A DNA stretch of 64,000 nt. Source: Paenibacillus silvestris (GTDB taxonomy: Bacteria; Bacillota; Bacilli; Paenibacillales; NBRC-103111). The notes beneath the pieces are model-generated. The model did not search any database. It was not told where the DNA came from and saw nothing but the letters and a program-made list of their open reading frames with translations. Within the stretch, counting starts at the first letter, position 1. Each line of letters opens with the position of its first letter. Of this stretch, positions 16,479 through 24,860 are shown in pieces. Both the position numbers and the translations under genes were made by a program. The stretch covers positions 77,117-141,116 of the forward strand of contig NZ_WTUZ01000015.1 in the NCBI RefSeq assembly GCF_009882985.1, given 5' to 3'.

Positions 16479-16611
16479 GCGTAATTCCTCCTCATGTAAC
16501 TGTATATATGTTGGCCAAGCGGCCTTCATCGCTTCATAATTCCTTGCTATCAGTAGGATGTCACCTGCTGACATTTGTTATTATGAACGTTTCATGAGGA
16601 GATGAACAGTA

Positions 16612-16627
16612 CGTACTTTTTAGTACG
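16612..16627. promoter_or_regulatory. Palindromic operator candidate upstream of the aldo/keto reductase
   Basis: CGTACT-TTTT-AGTACG is a perfect inverted repeat about 135 bases before the aldo/keto reductase start. TACT...AGTA half-sites resemble those of HxlR-type redox repressors (YodB/CatR), but spacing and context are only suggestive. Confidence 0.3.
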
Positions 16628-16662
16628 ATAGTTACTCTTCTGTGACCATTGGGGCTTCAAAT

Positions 16663-18417
16663 TTAAGTAATCCCGTATTCCTCTATCTTACGGTACAAAG
16701 TTGTTCTCCCGATTTTCAACTTGGCAGCTGCCTTGCTAAGATTCCACTCGGAGGCCTTCAGTGCTATCTTGATCGCCTTGATCTCCGCCTCTTTCAGCGT
16801 CAACGCATGCTCTTCACCTGATCCATTCGTGTCACGCTCGTCGGAAGCTTCAAACATCAGATGCTCAGCATCAATGGGCTGATCCCCAGCCATGAAGATC
16901 GCTTGCATGAGAATGCTGTTCAGCTCTCTAATATTGCCTGGCCAACGGTAGGTTAGCAGCTTGTGCTTGGCAGCTTCCGTTAAGGCGCAGCATGGTGAAG
17001 CGTGCTTCTCTATCAGATGAAGCGCCAAGGTCAGGATATCGTTTCTTTCCCTTAGAGCAGGCAGGGTAATCGGGATGCCCTTCAGCCGATAGTAAAGATC
17101 GGCGCGGAATCCGCCAGCTTTTACTTCAGCGGCCAAGTCCTTGTTCGTTGCGGCAATTACCCGCACATCGGCGGCTTTGCTCTTCGCGCTTCCAACTGGA
17201 GTGATCATACCATCCTGGAGCACACGCAAAAGCGCAGCTTGCGCCCGAAGCGGCATATCGCCGATTTCATCGAGGAAAATCGTGCCTTTATGCGCAGCCT
17301 CGAATTTCCCGATATTGCCGTCTTTGCTTGCACCTGTGAAAGCGCCGCGGGCATAACCGAATAATTCGCTCTCAACCAGGCTGTCTGGAATAGCGCTGCA
17401 GTTAAGGGCAATGAATGGCGCTTCCGACCGAGCGCTTGCGGTATGGATGGATTGCGCGAACAATTCCTTGCCCACGCCGCTTTCGCCCAAGAGCAGTACA
17501 GGGAAATCGGAGGTTGAAGCCTTCTGAGCCAACTCTTTCCTCTGCAGGAACGTAGGGCAAGTACCGACGAGATCCTTGAACGCGTATAAAGGCTGACCAT
17601 TTCCCGTCGTCCTTCGAATGGAGACCGACTGCCATAGCTTACGATGCTCATTATGCAGCGTTTGGACAGCGAAACCTTCCAGCTTCGGCAATGGTTTACC
17701 GATCACACCGCTGCCCATGATACGCATCGCGGCGTGATTGGCGCGGAGGATGCGGTTATCTTGGCTAAGGGAGAGCAGCGGCATAGGATGATGCAGGGAG
17801 GAGTGATCCAGCTCTCTAAGCGTAATGAGGTGCTCCTGCTTGGATTCCTCTAGCATAATCTTGTTTTGCAGGGATTGAGCAGCCAAACAGGCGAGGGTAA
17901 AGGTATAAGCATGGAAATTCTCTTGTTTGCCGCTGATATTGACGATGCCGATAAGCTCGCCGATGGCGTTGAAGACAGGGGCAGATGCGCAGGTTAGGAA
18001 ATGGTTGGATTTAAAATAGTGCTCTTCGGCATGCACGCGCACCGGCTTCCGCTCTGTAAGCGCGACACCGATAGCATTCGTTCCTTTGCGATGTTCAGCC
18101 CAATTGGCGCCTACTTGCAGCTGAACCGCTAGCGCTCTGCGGGAGAAGTCGATATCTCCAGCCGTGTGAATAATAGTGCCATCCGGATCGATCAGTAGTG
18201 CCATCTGTCCTGACTGTTTGATGCCAGCGTGCATGTGTTCGAATATTTGCTCGGTGTATTGGATGGTTTGCTCATTTTGTTTTAGTAGTGCCTGCATGTG
18301 AGTGCCAGTTAAAATGTCATCGTCAATGGGGTCGGTGGGGACTAAACCAAATTCATGACAGCGCTTCCAAGACGCTGCCGCTGTGTCGGATAAGAAGTTA
18401 TTTTCCACGGATAGCAA
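16663..18417 (-). CDS. Sigma-54-dependent transcriptional activator (AcoR-like)
   Basis: This 584-residue protein has an N-terminal GAF-type sensory region (about 60-200), then the AAA+ sigma-54 interaction domain with Walker A GESGVGKE (near 311), the sigma-54 contact loop GAFTGA (near 357) and Walker B IFLDEIGDM. A Fis-type HTH is at the C-terminus (about 545-584, SKAAAKLKIGRTTLYRKI). The start is TTG 18417 with GGAGGTGA about 6 bases upstream. It is divergent from an aldehyde dehydrogenase gene whose promoter has perfect -24/-12 elements and two dyad sites, and its partner sigma factor gene rpoN lies 2.5 kb away. Family members such as AcoR activate acetoin or aldehyde catabolism; the effector here is inferred to be an aldehyde or its precursor. 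Confidence 0.95.
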   Translation of the reverse strand: MLSVENNFLSDTAAASWKRCHEFGLVPTDPIDDDILTGTHMQALLKQNEQTIQYTEQIFEHMHAGIKQSGQMALLIDPDGTIIHTAGDIDFSRRALAVQLQVGANWAEHRKGTNAIGVALTERKPVRVHAEEHYFKSNHFLTCASAPVFNAIGELIGIVNISGKQENFHAYTFTLACLAAQSLQNKIMLEESKQEHLITLRELDHSSLHHPMPLLSLSQDNRILRANHAAMRIMGSGVIGKPLPKLEGFAVQTLHNEHRKLWQSVSIRRTTGNGQPLYAFKDLVGTCPTFLQRKELAQKASTSDFPVLLLGESGVGKELFAQSIHTASARSEAPFIALNCSAIPDSLVESELFGYARGAFTGASKDGNIGKFEAAHKGTIFLDEIGDMPLRAQAALLRVLQDGMITPVGSAKSKAADVRVIAATNKDLAAEVKAGGFRADLYYRLKGIPITLPALRERNDILTLALHLIEKHASPCCALTEAAKHKLLTYRWPGNIRELNSILMQAIFMAGDQPIDAEHLMFEASDERDTNGSGEEHALTLKEAEIKAIKIALKASEWNLSKAAAKLKIGRTTLYRKIEEYGIT

Positions 18418-18497
18418 AAAAGATCACCTCCATTGCAATCGTATCTGATCCGATCATACCATAGTTGCTTTTATTAATGGAGGGCTGCCAGAAAGAA

Positions 18498-18538
18498 TGT
18501 CCCAAAATGGAACACATCCTCTGTATCAAAGTGGAACA
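18498..18538 (+). promoter_or_regulatory. Two putative activator-binding sites (UAS)
   Basis: TGTCCC-N5-GGAACA (18498-18514) and TGTATC-N5-GGAACA (18522-18538) are two near-identical imperfect dyads, 24 bp centre to centre, about 55-90 bp upstream of the -24 element. The arrangement is that of enhancer sites for a Fis-type HTH activator; the neighbouring AcoR-like protein is the obvious ligand (inference). Confidence 0.7.
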
Positions 18539-18588
18539 TTCAGCTTCACGCACAATTCGTAAAGTCTGGTGTGGCGGCATTCTATCCG

Positions 18589-18606
18589 TTGGCACGATTC
18601 TTGCTT
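18589..18606 (+). promoter_or_regulatory. Sigma-54 (-24/-12) promoter
   Basis: TTGGCACG-N4-TTGCTT matches the sigma-54 consensus at every invariant position, with GG and GC 12 bp apart. It sits about 40 bases before the aldehyde dehydrogenase start. Confidence 0.93.
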
Positions 18607-18645
18607 ATCTATTCATGTAAACCATTTTAAGGAGGCTGAGCGAGG

Positions 18646-20166
18646 ATGATTTATGCACAACCTGGACAAAACGGAGCAAAAGTAACGTTCAAAAAACGGT
18701 ATGAGAACTTTATCGGCGGGCAGTGGGTTGCGCCAGTTAAGGGGCAATACTTCGACAATCCGTCTCCTGTCAATAATCGTGTTTTCTGTGAGATTCCACG
18801 TTCTACTTCGGAGGACATCGAGCTGGCGTTGGATGCGGCGCATGCTGCCAAAGAGGCATGGGGACGCACATCAGTTGCCGAGCGTGCACTTATCTTAAAT
18901 AAAATTGCTGATCGTATGGAAGCTAATTTGGAGTTGCTGGCTGTTGCCGAGACTTGGGATAACGGCAAGCCCGTTCGTGAAACGCTTGCGGCTGATCTGC
19001 CGCTGGCGATTGATCATTTCCGCTATTTCGCAGGGAGCATCCGCGCTCAAGAAGGTACACTCAGCCAACTAGACGACAATATGGTGGCTTACCATTTTCA
19101 TGAGCCGCTCGGCGTCGTCGGGCAGATCATCCCGTGGAACTTCCCGCTGCTGATGGCGACATGGAAGCTTGCTCCGGCGCTTGCCGCAGGCAATGCTGTT
19201 GTTCTCAAGCCCGCTGAGCAAACGCCAGCTTCCATTCTGGTGCTGCTTGAGCTCATTCAAGATTTATTGCCGCCTGGCGTCGTCAATGTCGTTAACGGCT
19301 TCGGACTTGAAGCAGGCAAACCGCTTGCCTCAAGCAGCCGAATCTCGAAGATTGCCTTTACCGGCGAAACGACAACAGGGCGTTTAATTATGCAGTATGC
19401 TTCGCAGAATTTGATACCGGTTACCTTGGAGCTGGGTGGGAAGTCCCCGAACATCTTCTTTGAAGATGTGCTTGCAAAGGATGACGCTTTTTTCAACAAA
19501 GCGCTTGAAGGTTTTGCTATGTTCGCCCTCAACCAAGGGGAAGTGTGCACGAGCCCGTCGCGTGCCTTGATTCAGGAATCCATTTACGATCAATTTATGG
19601 AGAGAGCTCTGAAGCGGGTTGCTTCCATTACGCAAGGCAATCCTCTTGATACAACGACCATGATCGGGGCGCAGGCATCAACCGAGCAAGTTGAGAAGAT
19701 TATGAGCTATATTAACATCGGCTCGCAAGAAGGTGCGGAGTGTCTGATTGGCGGTGACAGGGGGAAAGTGGAAGGGGAGCTTTCTGAAGGCTACTATATC
19801 CAGCCAACCGTGCTGAAAGGGCATAACAAAATGAGAATTTTCCAAGAGGAAATTTTCGGACCTGTACTTGCGGTTACGACGTTCAAGAATCAGGAAGAGG
19901 CACTGGCAATTGCTAACGATACGCTTTATGGTCTTGGGGCAGGTGTTTGGACACGGGACATGAACACAGCCTACCGGATGGGCCGCAGCATTGAAGCGGG
20001 TCGCGTCTGGACGAATTGCTATCATGCTTATCCTGCACATGCAGCCTTTGGCGGTTATAAGACTTCCGGTATCGGCCGCGAAAATCACAAAATGATGTTG
20101 TCCCATTATCAGCAAACCAAAAACCTGCTCGTCAGCTACAGCCCTGAAGCATTGGGCTTCTTCTAA
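18646..20166 (+). CDS. Aldehyde dehydrogenase (NAD+), ExaC/AcoD-type
   Basis: This 506-residue cytoplasmic enzyme oxidises aldehydes to carboxylates. The NAD-binding Rossmann part includes [22 protein letters not shown], the general base Glu lies in LELGGKSPN (about 264-272), and the catalytic Cys in [10 protein letters not shown] (near 301). [23 protein letters not shown] near the C-terminus is typical of the acetaldehyde dehydrogenase group that is controlled by sigma-54 activators. AAGGAGG precedes the ATG. A DUF779 gene follows by 13 bases, a pairing known for this enzyme group. Expression should need RpoN and the divergent activator. Confidence 0.95.
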   Translation: MIYAQPGQNGAKVTFKKRYENFIGGQWVAPVKGQYFDNPSPVNNRVFCEIPRSTSEDIELALDAAHAAKEAWGRTSVAERALILNKIADRMEANLELLAVAETWDNGKPVRETLAADLPLAIDHFRYFAGSIRAQEGTLSQLDDNMVAYHFHEPLGVVGQIIPWNFPLLMATWKLAPALAAGNAVVLKPAEQTPASILVLLELIQDLLPPGVVNVVNGFGLEAGKPLASSSRISKIAFTGETTTGRLIMQYASQNLIPVTLELGGKSPNIFFEDVLAKDDAFFNKALEGFAMFALNQGEVCTSPSRALIQESIYDQFMERALKRVASITQGNPLDTTTMIGAQASTEQVEKIMSYINIGSQEGAECLIGGDRGKVEGELSEGYYIQPTVLKGHNKMRIFQEEIFGPVLAVTTFKNQEEALAIANDTLYGLGAGVWTRDMNTAYRMGRSIEAGRVWTNCYHAYPAHAAFGGYKTSGIGRENHKMMLSHYQQTKNLLVSYSPEALGFF

Positions 20167-20179
20167 GAGAGCTGCAGCG

Positions 20180-20542
20180 ATGACGGAGGCAAGTAAAGTT
20201 GTTGCTACTGAGGCCGCTCTGGAGCTAATTGAAATCGTCAAAGCCAAACATGGTCCCGTTATGTTTCATCAATCCGGCGGCTGCTGCGACGGCAGCTCTC
20301 CTATGTGTTATGCGCAGGGGGAGTTTCTGATTGGTGACAGTGACGTCTTGCTGGGCGATATCGGCGGGGCTCCCTTCTATATGAGTAAGTCACAGTACGA
20401 ATATTGGAAAAACACGATGCTGATCATCGATGTGGTTCCCGGCAGGGGCGGGATGTTCTCGCTCGAAGGCCCGGAGGGCCGGCGGTTTCTGACACGCTCC
20501 AGAGTGTTTACGGAGGAAGAGCGGCGCGTGTTAGGTTTGTAA
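20180..20542 (+). CDS. DUF779 domain-containing protein
   Basis: This 120-residue protein has the family signature FHQSGGCCDGSSPMCY (about 30-45), a three-cysteine cluster that could bind a metal or react with aldehyde. It also has FYMSKSQYEYWKNT and a C-terminal RGGMFSLEGPEG-x-R-F-L-T-R-S-R motif. DUF779 genes are regular neighbours of aldehyde or alcohol dehydrogenase genes, but their function is not established. The gene shares the sigma-54 promoter with the aldehyde dehydrogenase, 13 bases upstream, and a terminator follows. Confidence 0.92.
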   Translation: MTEASKVVATEAALELIEIVKAKHGPVMFHQSGGCCDGSSPMCYAQGEFLIGDSDVLLGDIGGAPFYMSKSQYEYWKNTMLIIDVVPGRGGMFSLEGPEGRRFLTRSRVFTEEERRVLGL

Positions 20543-20563
20543 GGATTGGGCTGTGCATAAGGG

Positions 20564-20594
20564 CCTAGCGATGCTTTTGTCGCTAGGTTTTTTT
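20564..20594 (+). terminator. Intrinsic terminator
   Basis: A perfect 8-bp stem, CCTAGCGA/TCGCTAGG, is followed by T7. It ends the aldehyde dehydrogenase-DUF779 operon. Confidence 0.92.
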
Positions 20595-20609
20595 GTGCAG
20601 CAGGGTTTA

Positions 20610-20633
20610 TCGAAGCATGAACTCATGCTTCGA
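20610..20633. repeat. Perfect 24-bp palindrome
   Basis: TCGAAGCATGA (20610-20620) and TCATGCTTCGA (20623-20633) are exact inverted 11-mers separated by AC. There is no T-run, so it is not a terminator. It abuts intergenic element A. Confidence 0.8.
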
Positions 20634-20643
20634 CAGTAGGCAA

Positions 20644-20819
20644 GGAACTACAGGGCGTTATTTTGCCAAAAACAGGCCTTCGAGCAGAAGAGAGGGAACT
20701 GTGGTCCTCTAATACGTCGCAGCGGGCAGACTTTGAGCTAATTGTGAAGAAATTAAACCCTGTAGTTCCCCAGAAACTCAGAAACTCCAATTTTAGTCAG
20801 AATAAGGGATTGGAGTTCC
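20644..20819. repeat. Intergenic two-plus-two repeat element A
   Basis: Four copies of a roughly 20-bp motif beginning GGAACT: direct at 20644 and 20695 (51 bp apart), inverted ending at 20769 and 20819 (50 bp apart). Direct copy 1 is GGAACTACAGGGCGTTATTT, and inverted copy 3 shares GGAACTACAGGG with it. The whole can fold as one long imperfect hairpin. It fills the gap between DUF779 and rpoN and has no coding potential. Elements B and C carry the same motif; D and E carry other motifs in the same geometry. Confidence 0.75.
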
Positions 20820-20942
20820 CCCTATTCAAGAAACGGAGCTAGCTACCTGAAAAGATTAGCCCGATTGCCTAGTAGATTTTACAGTGCAGGCACGAATATA
20901 CTAATAGTAAGCGATTACATGGTGAGAGGAGGAACAGCTTAG

Positions 20943-22229
20943 ATGGAAATTTCATTGACGGCCCTGCAGGCTCACAAAATGCAGCTTACGCCACACATGC
21001 GGCAATCCATGGAAATTCTGCACATGTCCTCCTTGGACTTGCAGGAGTTGGTGAAACGGCAAGCGAGTGAGAATCCTTTTATCGAGCTTAAGTACACGAA
21101 AGAAAGCCGCCGTGTCAGCGCTTCTAACAACGATTGGTGGCTCAATGCCGATCATAGCGCTTCCCTTACGTTAGAATCAGTTTTACTAGAACAGCTAGCT
21201 TGTTTGTATTTAGACAGTACATTAAAGATTCTCTGCAAATGGATCATAGGAAATCTGGATTCAAAAGGTTACCTCCTCTATACGAAAGAAGAAATTTCCG
21301 CTATTCAAGGTTCCTCGTTGGAGCATGTAAGTCAGGCTGTTCAAATCATCCAAAGCTTAGAGCCATACGGCGTGGGCGCCTCAAACCTAGCGGAATGCCT
21401 GCTTCTCCAATTGCAGCAGATGAATGCGATAGAACCCCTCACGCTATCCCTGGTCCAAGAGGATCTTCACGATATCGCCAAGGGCAAGCTTGAACAGCTA
21501 GCCGTTAAGTATAGGACAGAGCTATCGCGTATCCAAGCGGCAATTGAACAGATAAAATCGCTCAACCCTAAGCCCGGAGCCATGTACAGCAGAGAGCAGC
21601 CGCAGTATGTGACGCCTGATCTTAAGCTCAAGCTGGTGGGGGGGAGATATACCGTATTTCTGGAAAATGCTGCGCTACCAGGTATTACACTCAGCGACTC
21701 CTATCTCCAACTGATGGAACAGAGGGCTTCGCAAGATGCTTACCGTTTCTTAAAGCAGCAATGGCAAGCAGCAAGGGGGCTTATGGACAGTATCGAACGA
21801 AGAAAGGTTACACTGTTACAAACAGCGTGCCTGATGTTCGAGCTACAGGCCGATTTTTGTGCGAAGGGAACCGCTTCTATTAGGCCAATGACCATGAAGC
21901 AAGTCGCTGATGCGCTGCAAGTGCATGAATCCACCGTAAGCCGCACGGTTAGCAGGAAATACATTCAGACTCCGTGGGGGATGTTTGAATTGAAGTATTT
22001 TTTCTCCTCTTCGATGAAGCAAGCCGATGGAACGTCTGTTTCTTCTTTCTACATGAAAGAGGAGATTCGCTTAGCGATTGCGGGAGAGAATCGAGACCGG
22101 CCCTTCTCCGATCAGCAGCTGACTGAGCTCTTGAATAGCAAAGGCCTCAACATTTCACGCCGAACAGTGGCTAAATATAGAGAGCAGATGCACCTTCCAC
22201 CCGCTGCAGAAAGACGATCCAACGTTTAA
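20943..22229 (+). CDS. rpoN: RNA polymerase sigma-54 factor (RpoN/SigL)
   Basis: This 428-residue protein has the expected order: Region I with the activator-contact helix (LTALQAHKMQLTPHMRQSMEIL, then LVKRQASENPFIEL), the core-binding domain (about 90-260), the HTH (about 318-345, MKQVADALQVHESTVSRTVSRKY) and the C-terminal RpoN box (SRRTVAKYREQM; family consensus ARRTVAKYRE). AGGAGGA precedes the ATG. It reads -24/-12 promoters such as the one at 18589. The first centromere-like repeat overlaps its stop codon. The gene follows element A and has no terminator before the par cassette. Confidence 0.96.
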   Translation: MEISLTALQAHKMQLTPHMRQSMEILHMSSLDLQELVKRQASENPFIELKYTKESRRVSASNNDWWLNADHSASLTLESVLLEQLACLYLDSTLKILCKWIIGNLDSKGYLLYTKEEISAIQGSSLEHVSQAVQIIQSLEPYGVGASNLAECLLLQLQQMNAIEPLTLSLVQEDLHDIAKGKLEQLAVKYRTELSRIQAAIEQIKSLNPKPGAMYSREQPQYVTPDLKLKLVGGRYTVFLENAALPGITLSDSYLQLMEQRASQDAYRFLKQQWQAARGLMDSIERRKVTLLQTACLMFELQADFCAKGTASIRPMTMKQVADALQVHESTVSRTVSRKYIQTPWGMFELKYFFSSSMKQADGTSVSSFYMKEEIRLAIAGENRDRPFSDQQLTELLNSKGLNISRRTVAKYREQMHLPPAAERRSNV

Positions 22230-22325
22230 ATGTTAAAGTTTAAACGCTAAATTTCGAAGTTTAAATCTTGAAGTTTAAAGCGTAAAGTTCAACGTTTAAA
22301 CTTTAGAATTTAAACTTTAAAGTTT
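22221..22325 (+). repeat. Three 35-bp tandem repeats, putative parC centromere
   Basis: The units are 22221-22255, 22256-22290 and 22291-22325; units 1 and 2 agree at about 27 of 35 positions. Each unit holds two TTTAAA cores 14 bp apart, so cores recur at 14, 21, 14, 21, 14 bp (22225, 22239, 22260, 22274, 22295, 22309), with a seventh at 22316. AACGTTTAAA and GAAGTTTAAA are the common octamer contexts. Regular iterons directly upstream of an actin-adaptor pair are the hallmark of type II partition centromeres. The first unit overlaps the rpoN stop codon. Confidence 0.85.
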
Positions 22326-22332
22326 ATTCCAA

Positions 22333-22397
22333 TTGACGTGTGGAATTAACGGAATATTCCAAATACCCACCCATTCTACCTTCCTATTGCGAATAGG
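22333..22397 (+). promoter_or_regulatory. Promoter/operator region of the par cassette
   Basis: A possible promoter TTGACG (22333-22338)-N16-TATTCC lies between the repeat array and the actin gene. Small dyads overlap it: ATTCCA-N9-TGGAAT (22326-22346), GGAATATTCC (22351-22360) and CCTATT-GCG-AATAGG (22383-22397). The adaptor protein commonly represses its own operon, so these may be control sites; the exact promoter is uncertain. Confidence 0.4.
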
Positions 22398-22435
22398 TAT
22401 ATAGATTCAAATCAAGGTAGGAGAGGGGAATTGAC

Positions 22436-23632
22436 TTGACAAAGAACGAAGTCTTAACCACTACCATCACGCTGTCCATTGATAACGGCAGCAGTCATGT
22501 CAAGGTCATATATGACCATCTGGACTGTAGCTTCATTTTCCCTAATGTACTAGCACAACCGTTTGGTGAACGATTTCTTTTGATGGAACAAGGTGATCCC
22601 CTGGATTTCCTCGACGTACAAATTACATCGCCTGCCATAGAAAGCGATCAGTACCGTCATGTTTACGTGGGGAATCTCGCCATTGGCGATGAAGGCATTC
22701 TTCATGAAATTGTCGGAGATAAAGCCGTGCAAAAGAAGGCCCAAAGACCTGAGACGATGGTGACGCTCCTAACGGCTGCGGCCTATGCCATTGCCAAACA
22801 ACATGAAGACGCTATCAAGAAAGGGAAAAAGCGGATCAAAGCTGCCGTGAACCTAGGAACTGGCTTGCCGATTCGTGAAATTACGAAATTCCGTGAGGAA
22901 TTTGCCCGTAAAATCACCGGAGGTGTCCACTCCGTCACGTTCATAACGACCCCGGTTTTCAAAGGCATCACGGTGGAGATGGAATTCTCGCTTCCGACCG
23001 ACATCAGCATTGACGATGTATCCGGCGTCTATGATTTGGAAGCGACTTCGAAATCGCATCTGTCGCACAAGGGCTTCGGCATTGCCGATGTCGGCGGCGT
23101 CGATATGGATATCGCGTTCTTCCGTCCAGGCCTGGATCTGGATCAAAGGCACTCCACTGGCGCCAAAATCTACCTCAACGATGCGCTGGAAAGCATTCGG
23201 AACGAGGTTAACTCGCAAGGTGAGGAGCTGCTTGCAAGCACAGCCGAATTGACGCTCATGCTCGTCAACAAAGAGTATGAGATCTATGCTGAAGGCAAGG
23301 TTGTGTTTGATATGACGAGCCTCATCAATAAGCACATGCGCATATTAGCGGAGAAGGTGCTGAAGTTCGCCCGCAGCTCATGGAAGCACGTTCGTTATGC
23401 GAACGAGTTCTGGTTTATCGGCGGAGGAGCTGTTGTTTTGCAGCCTTGGATAGAGAAAATAAATGCCGAGCTGGGCTTGCCCATCCGGTTTGATACAGCT
23501 GAACATAGCCAATTCCGGAATGTGCGAGGCACCTTCCTCATGTTGGACCACGCGCTGAAACATGCGGACGATGAAGTCGCGGCCAGCACAGATGCCAAAG
23601 GAGTCTCCGAGAACGGGAGCGGTCAAGATTGA
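22436..23632 (+). CDS. ParM/StbA-type actin-like segregation ATPase
   Basis: This 398-residue protein has the actin-fold nucleotide motifs: phosphate 1 ITLSIDNGSSHVKV (about 10-23), the connector AAVNLGTGLPIREITKFREEF (about 139-160), phosphate 2 GIADVGGVDMDIAFF (about 214-228) and the adenosine motif WFIGGGAVVL (about 324-333). Filaments of such proteins push or pull DNA bound through the ParR adaptor. The start is TTG 22436 with GGAGAGGGG 7 bases upstream. The C-terminal 25 residues are acidic and Ser-rich. The stop overlaps the start of the adaptor gene by four bases (TTGA), so translation is coupled. The family is mostly on plasmids, yet the neighbours here are chromosomal-type genes. Confidence 0.88.
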   Translation: MTKNEVLTTTITLSIDNGSSHVKVIYDHLDCSFIFPNVLAQPFGERFLLMEQGDPLDFLDVQITSPAIESDQYRHVYVGNLAIGDEGILHEIVGDKAVQKKAQRPETMVTLLTAAAYAIAKQHEDAIKKGKKRIKAAVNLGTGLPIREITKFREEFARKITGGVHSVTFITTPVFKGITVEMEFSLPTDISIDDVSGVYDLEATSKSHLSHKGFGIADVGGVDMDIAFFRPGLDLDQRHSTGAKIYLNDALESIRNEVNSQGEELLASTAELTLMLVNKEYEIYAEGKVVFDMTSLINKHMRILAEKVLKFARSSWKHVRYANEFWFIGGGAVVLQPWIEKINAELGLPIRFDTAEHSQFRNVRGTFLMLDHALKHADDEVAASTDAKGVSENGSGQD

Positions 23633-24063
23633 AAAAACGCCGATCTACCGTCTATGTTCGCTCTGGCAAAGATGTAACCTTGTACATTCCATCAGATACG
23701 CCGACTGAGGTCATTGACTATTTAAATCAGCTGAAGATGGATGGGTATTTTAGCCAAGGAATTATCGATATTCTTACGAAATATGTTCTTGAAGAGCGTG
23801 GATTAGCATCTACATCTGCGATCACAGAAATTGAAGTATTTCCCGGGAAAGAAAGGCTCCACGATATAGACACAGCAATCCCTCCCGCAGCAACGGAAGA
23901 GGACAACCCTATGGCAGGGTTGGACGAGCTTCCGCTGCCTGTTCAAGCAGCCATTGCGGAGGGCGAGCAGAAGAAATTTAGCTTGGCACAAATATTCCGG
24001 CAGTCCCGGCAGAATTCAGGAAAGCTAGTGCCTACCTCGGATCATGGAAGGGAACCAGAGTAG
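23629..24063 (+). CDS. ParR-like DNA-binding adaptor
   Basis: This 144-residue protein has a basic N-terminus (MKKRRSTVYVRSGKDVTLYIP) giving a predicted ribbon-helix-helix, with the strand followed by helices TEVIDYLNQLK and FSQGIIDILTKYVLEE (about 25-62). A disordered acidic/Pro-rich linker leads to a short C-terminal basic helix (FSLAQIFRQSRQ), the usual layout in which the tail contacts the actin filament. No sequence-level match to a named ParR is claimed. Position, overlap with the actin gene and the upstream iterons support the assignment. The start is TTG 23629, overlapping the upstream stop. Confidence 0.75.
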   Translation: MKKRRSTVYVRSGKDVTLYIPSDTPTEVIDYLNQLKMDGYFSQGIIDILTKYVLEERGLASTSAITEIEVFPGKERLHDIDTAIPPAATEEDNPMAGLDELPLPVQAAIAEGEQKKFSLAQIFRQSRQNSGKLVPTSDHGREPE

Positions 24064-24103
24064 GTGTACTCCACTCCATGATTCAAGATAAGGAGGACAT
24101 CGA

Positions 24104-24562
24104 ATGGATAACAATCAGGGGAAAGAAGCAGCTAGGCATTTTACATTGACTGATGAAATATTTCGTTATCCTGGCATGGATGTTTATACGCAAATGACCG
24201 TTATTGTGTTAAAGTGCTTTTCCACAGAATCAAACCTCCCCGAGTTAGTTGATATTGCTAAGCTGGGTCGGATGAATCTGAAGCAGGCAACGAAAGCGAT
24301 GCAGAATCTCGTGGAGATGAAAATTATTTCCCAGAAAATGTTTCGTCGGTTGGTCGGAGATTTCCAGGACGATCGGCTATCTTGGGCGGCCAAAGGTTTG
24401 CTCGCTTTTTGCAAAGAACATCCTCATATTGACTTAACCGACTTGCTGGAGCTATCCAGTGAGTCTGGCGAGGACGAAAGCAGCATTCGCAAAGCATTAA
24501 CAGAGCTGCACCAGTATGGCTATTTGGATGAGTATCCGGTGTGGAGTCAAATTGCTAATTGA
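24104..24562 (+). CDS. Double winged-helix protein, possibly replication- or partition-related
   Basis: This 152-residue protein starts after AAGGAGG. Two helix-turn-helix units are visible, about 20-78 (YTQMTVIVLKCF... LKQATKAMQNLVEMKII) and about 87-145 (LSWAAKGLLAFCKEH... ESSIRKALTELHQYGYL). The second resembles winged helices found in replication initiator or DnaD-like proteins, where S-x-x-A-K-G-L-L recurs. It lies 40 bases after the adaptor gene on the same strand, so it is probably the third gene of the par operon. A role in DNA binding at the centromere or in replication is inference; no catalytic motif is present. Confidence 0.65.
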   Translation: MDNNQGKEAARHFTLTDEIFRYPGMDVYTQMTVIVLKCFSTESNLPELVDIAKLGRMNLKQATKAMQNLVEMKIISQKMFRRLVGDFQDDRLSWAAKGLLAFCKEHPHIDLTDLLELSSESGEDESSIRKALTELHQYGYLDEYPVWSQIAN

Positions 24563-24621
24563 GGAAGTGCCCGTAGAGTCACTAGCCCAAGGAAGAGATC
24601 TGAGTTACGGTGCATTAGCTG

Positions 24622-24795
24622 GAAAAACTCCCGTTATTTTGGCGGGTTTCAGTGAATCCAGCCATATAACATGAAAAACTCCTGTTAATATGACGCTCAG
24701 CGATGAGTTACAGGACATCTCTAACTATTAGCAGGAGAAATTCCATCTAAAGATGTTCAAAGCACAAAACCATTGAAAATAACGGCAGTTTTTCC
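24622..24795. repeat. Intergenic two-plus-two repeat element D
   Basis: Four copies of a motif like GAAAAACTCCYGTTATTTT: direct at 24622 and 24673 (51 bp apart), inverted ending at 24743 and 24794 (51 bp apart). The sequence differs from elements A-C, but the geometry is the same. It fills the gap between the third par gene and a bidirectional terminator. Confidence 0.75.
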
Positions 24796-24810
24796 TGTTA
24801 GAAAAATCAA

Positions 24811-24848
24811 AAAAAGCTATTCCCAACAATCAGGGAATAGCTTTTTTT
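24811..24848. terminator. Bidirectional terminator
   Basis: A perfect 14-bp stem, AAAAAGCTATTCCC/GGGAATAGCTTTTT, has an eight-base loop and A/T runs on both sides. It serves the par operon (+) and the siderophore permease operon (-). Confidence 0.95.
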
Positions 24849-24860
24849 GCATGCCTTTCC

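Noticed and set aside
19678..20247. 189-codon minus-strand frame over the aldehyde dehydrogenase and DUF779 junction
   Set aside because: It is a shadow of two well-supported plus-strand genes.
20610..20633. Perfect palindrome as an attachment or recombination site
   Set aside because: No integrase or second copy was found in the window; kept only as a repeat.
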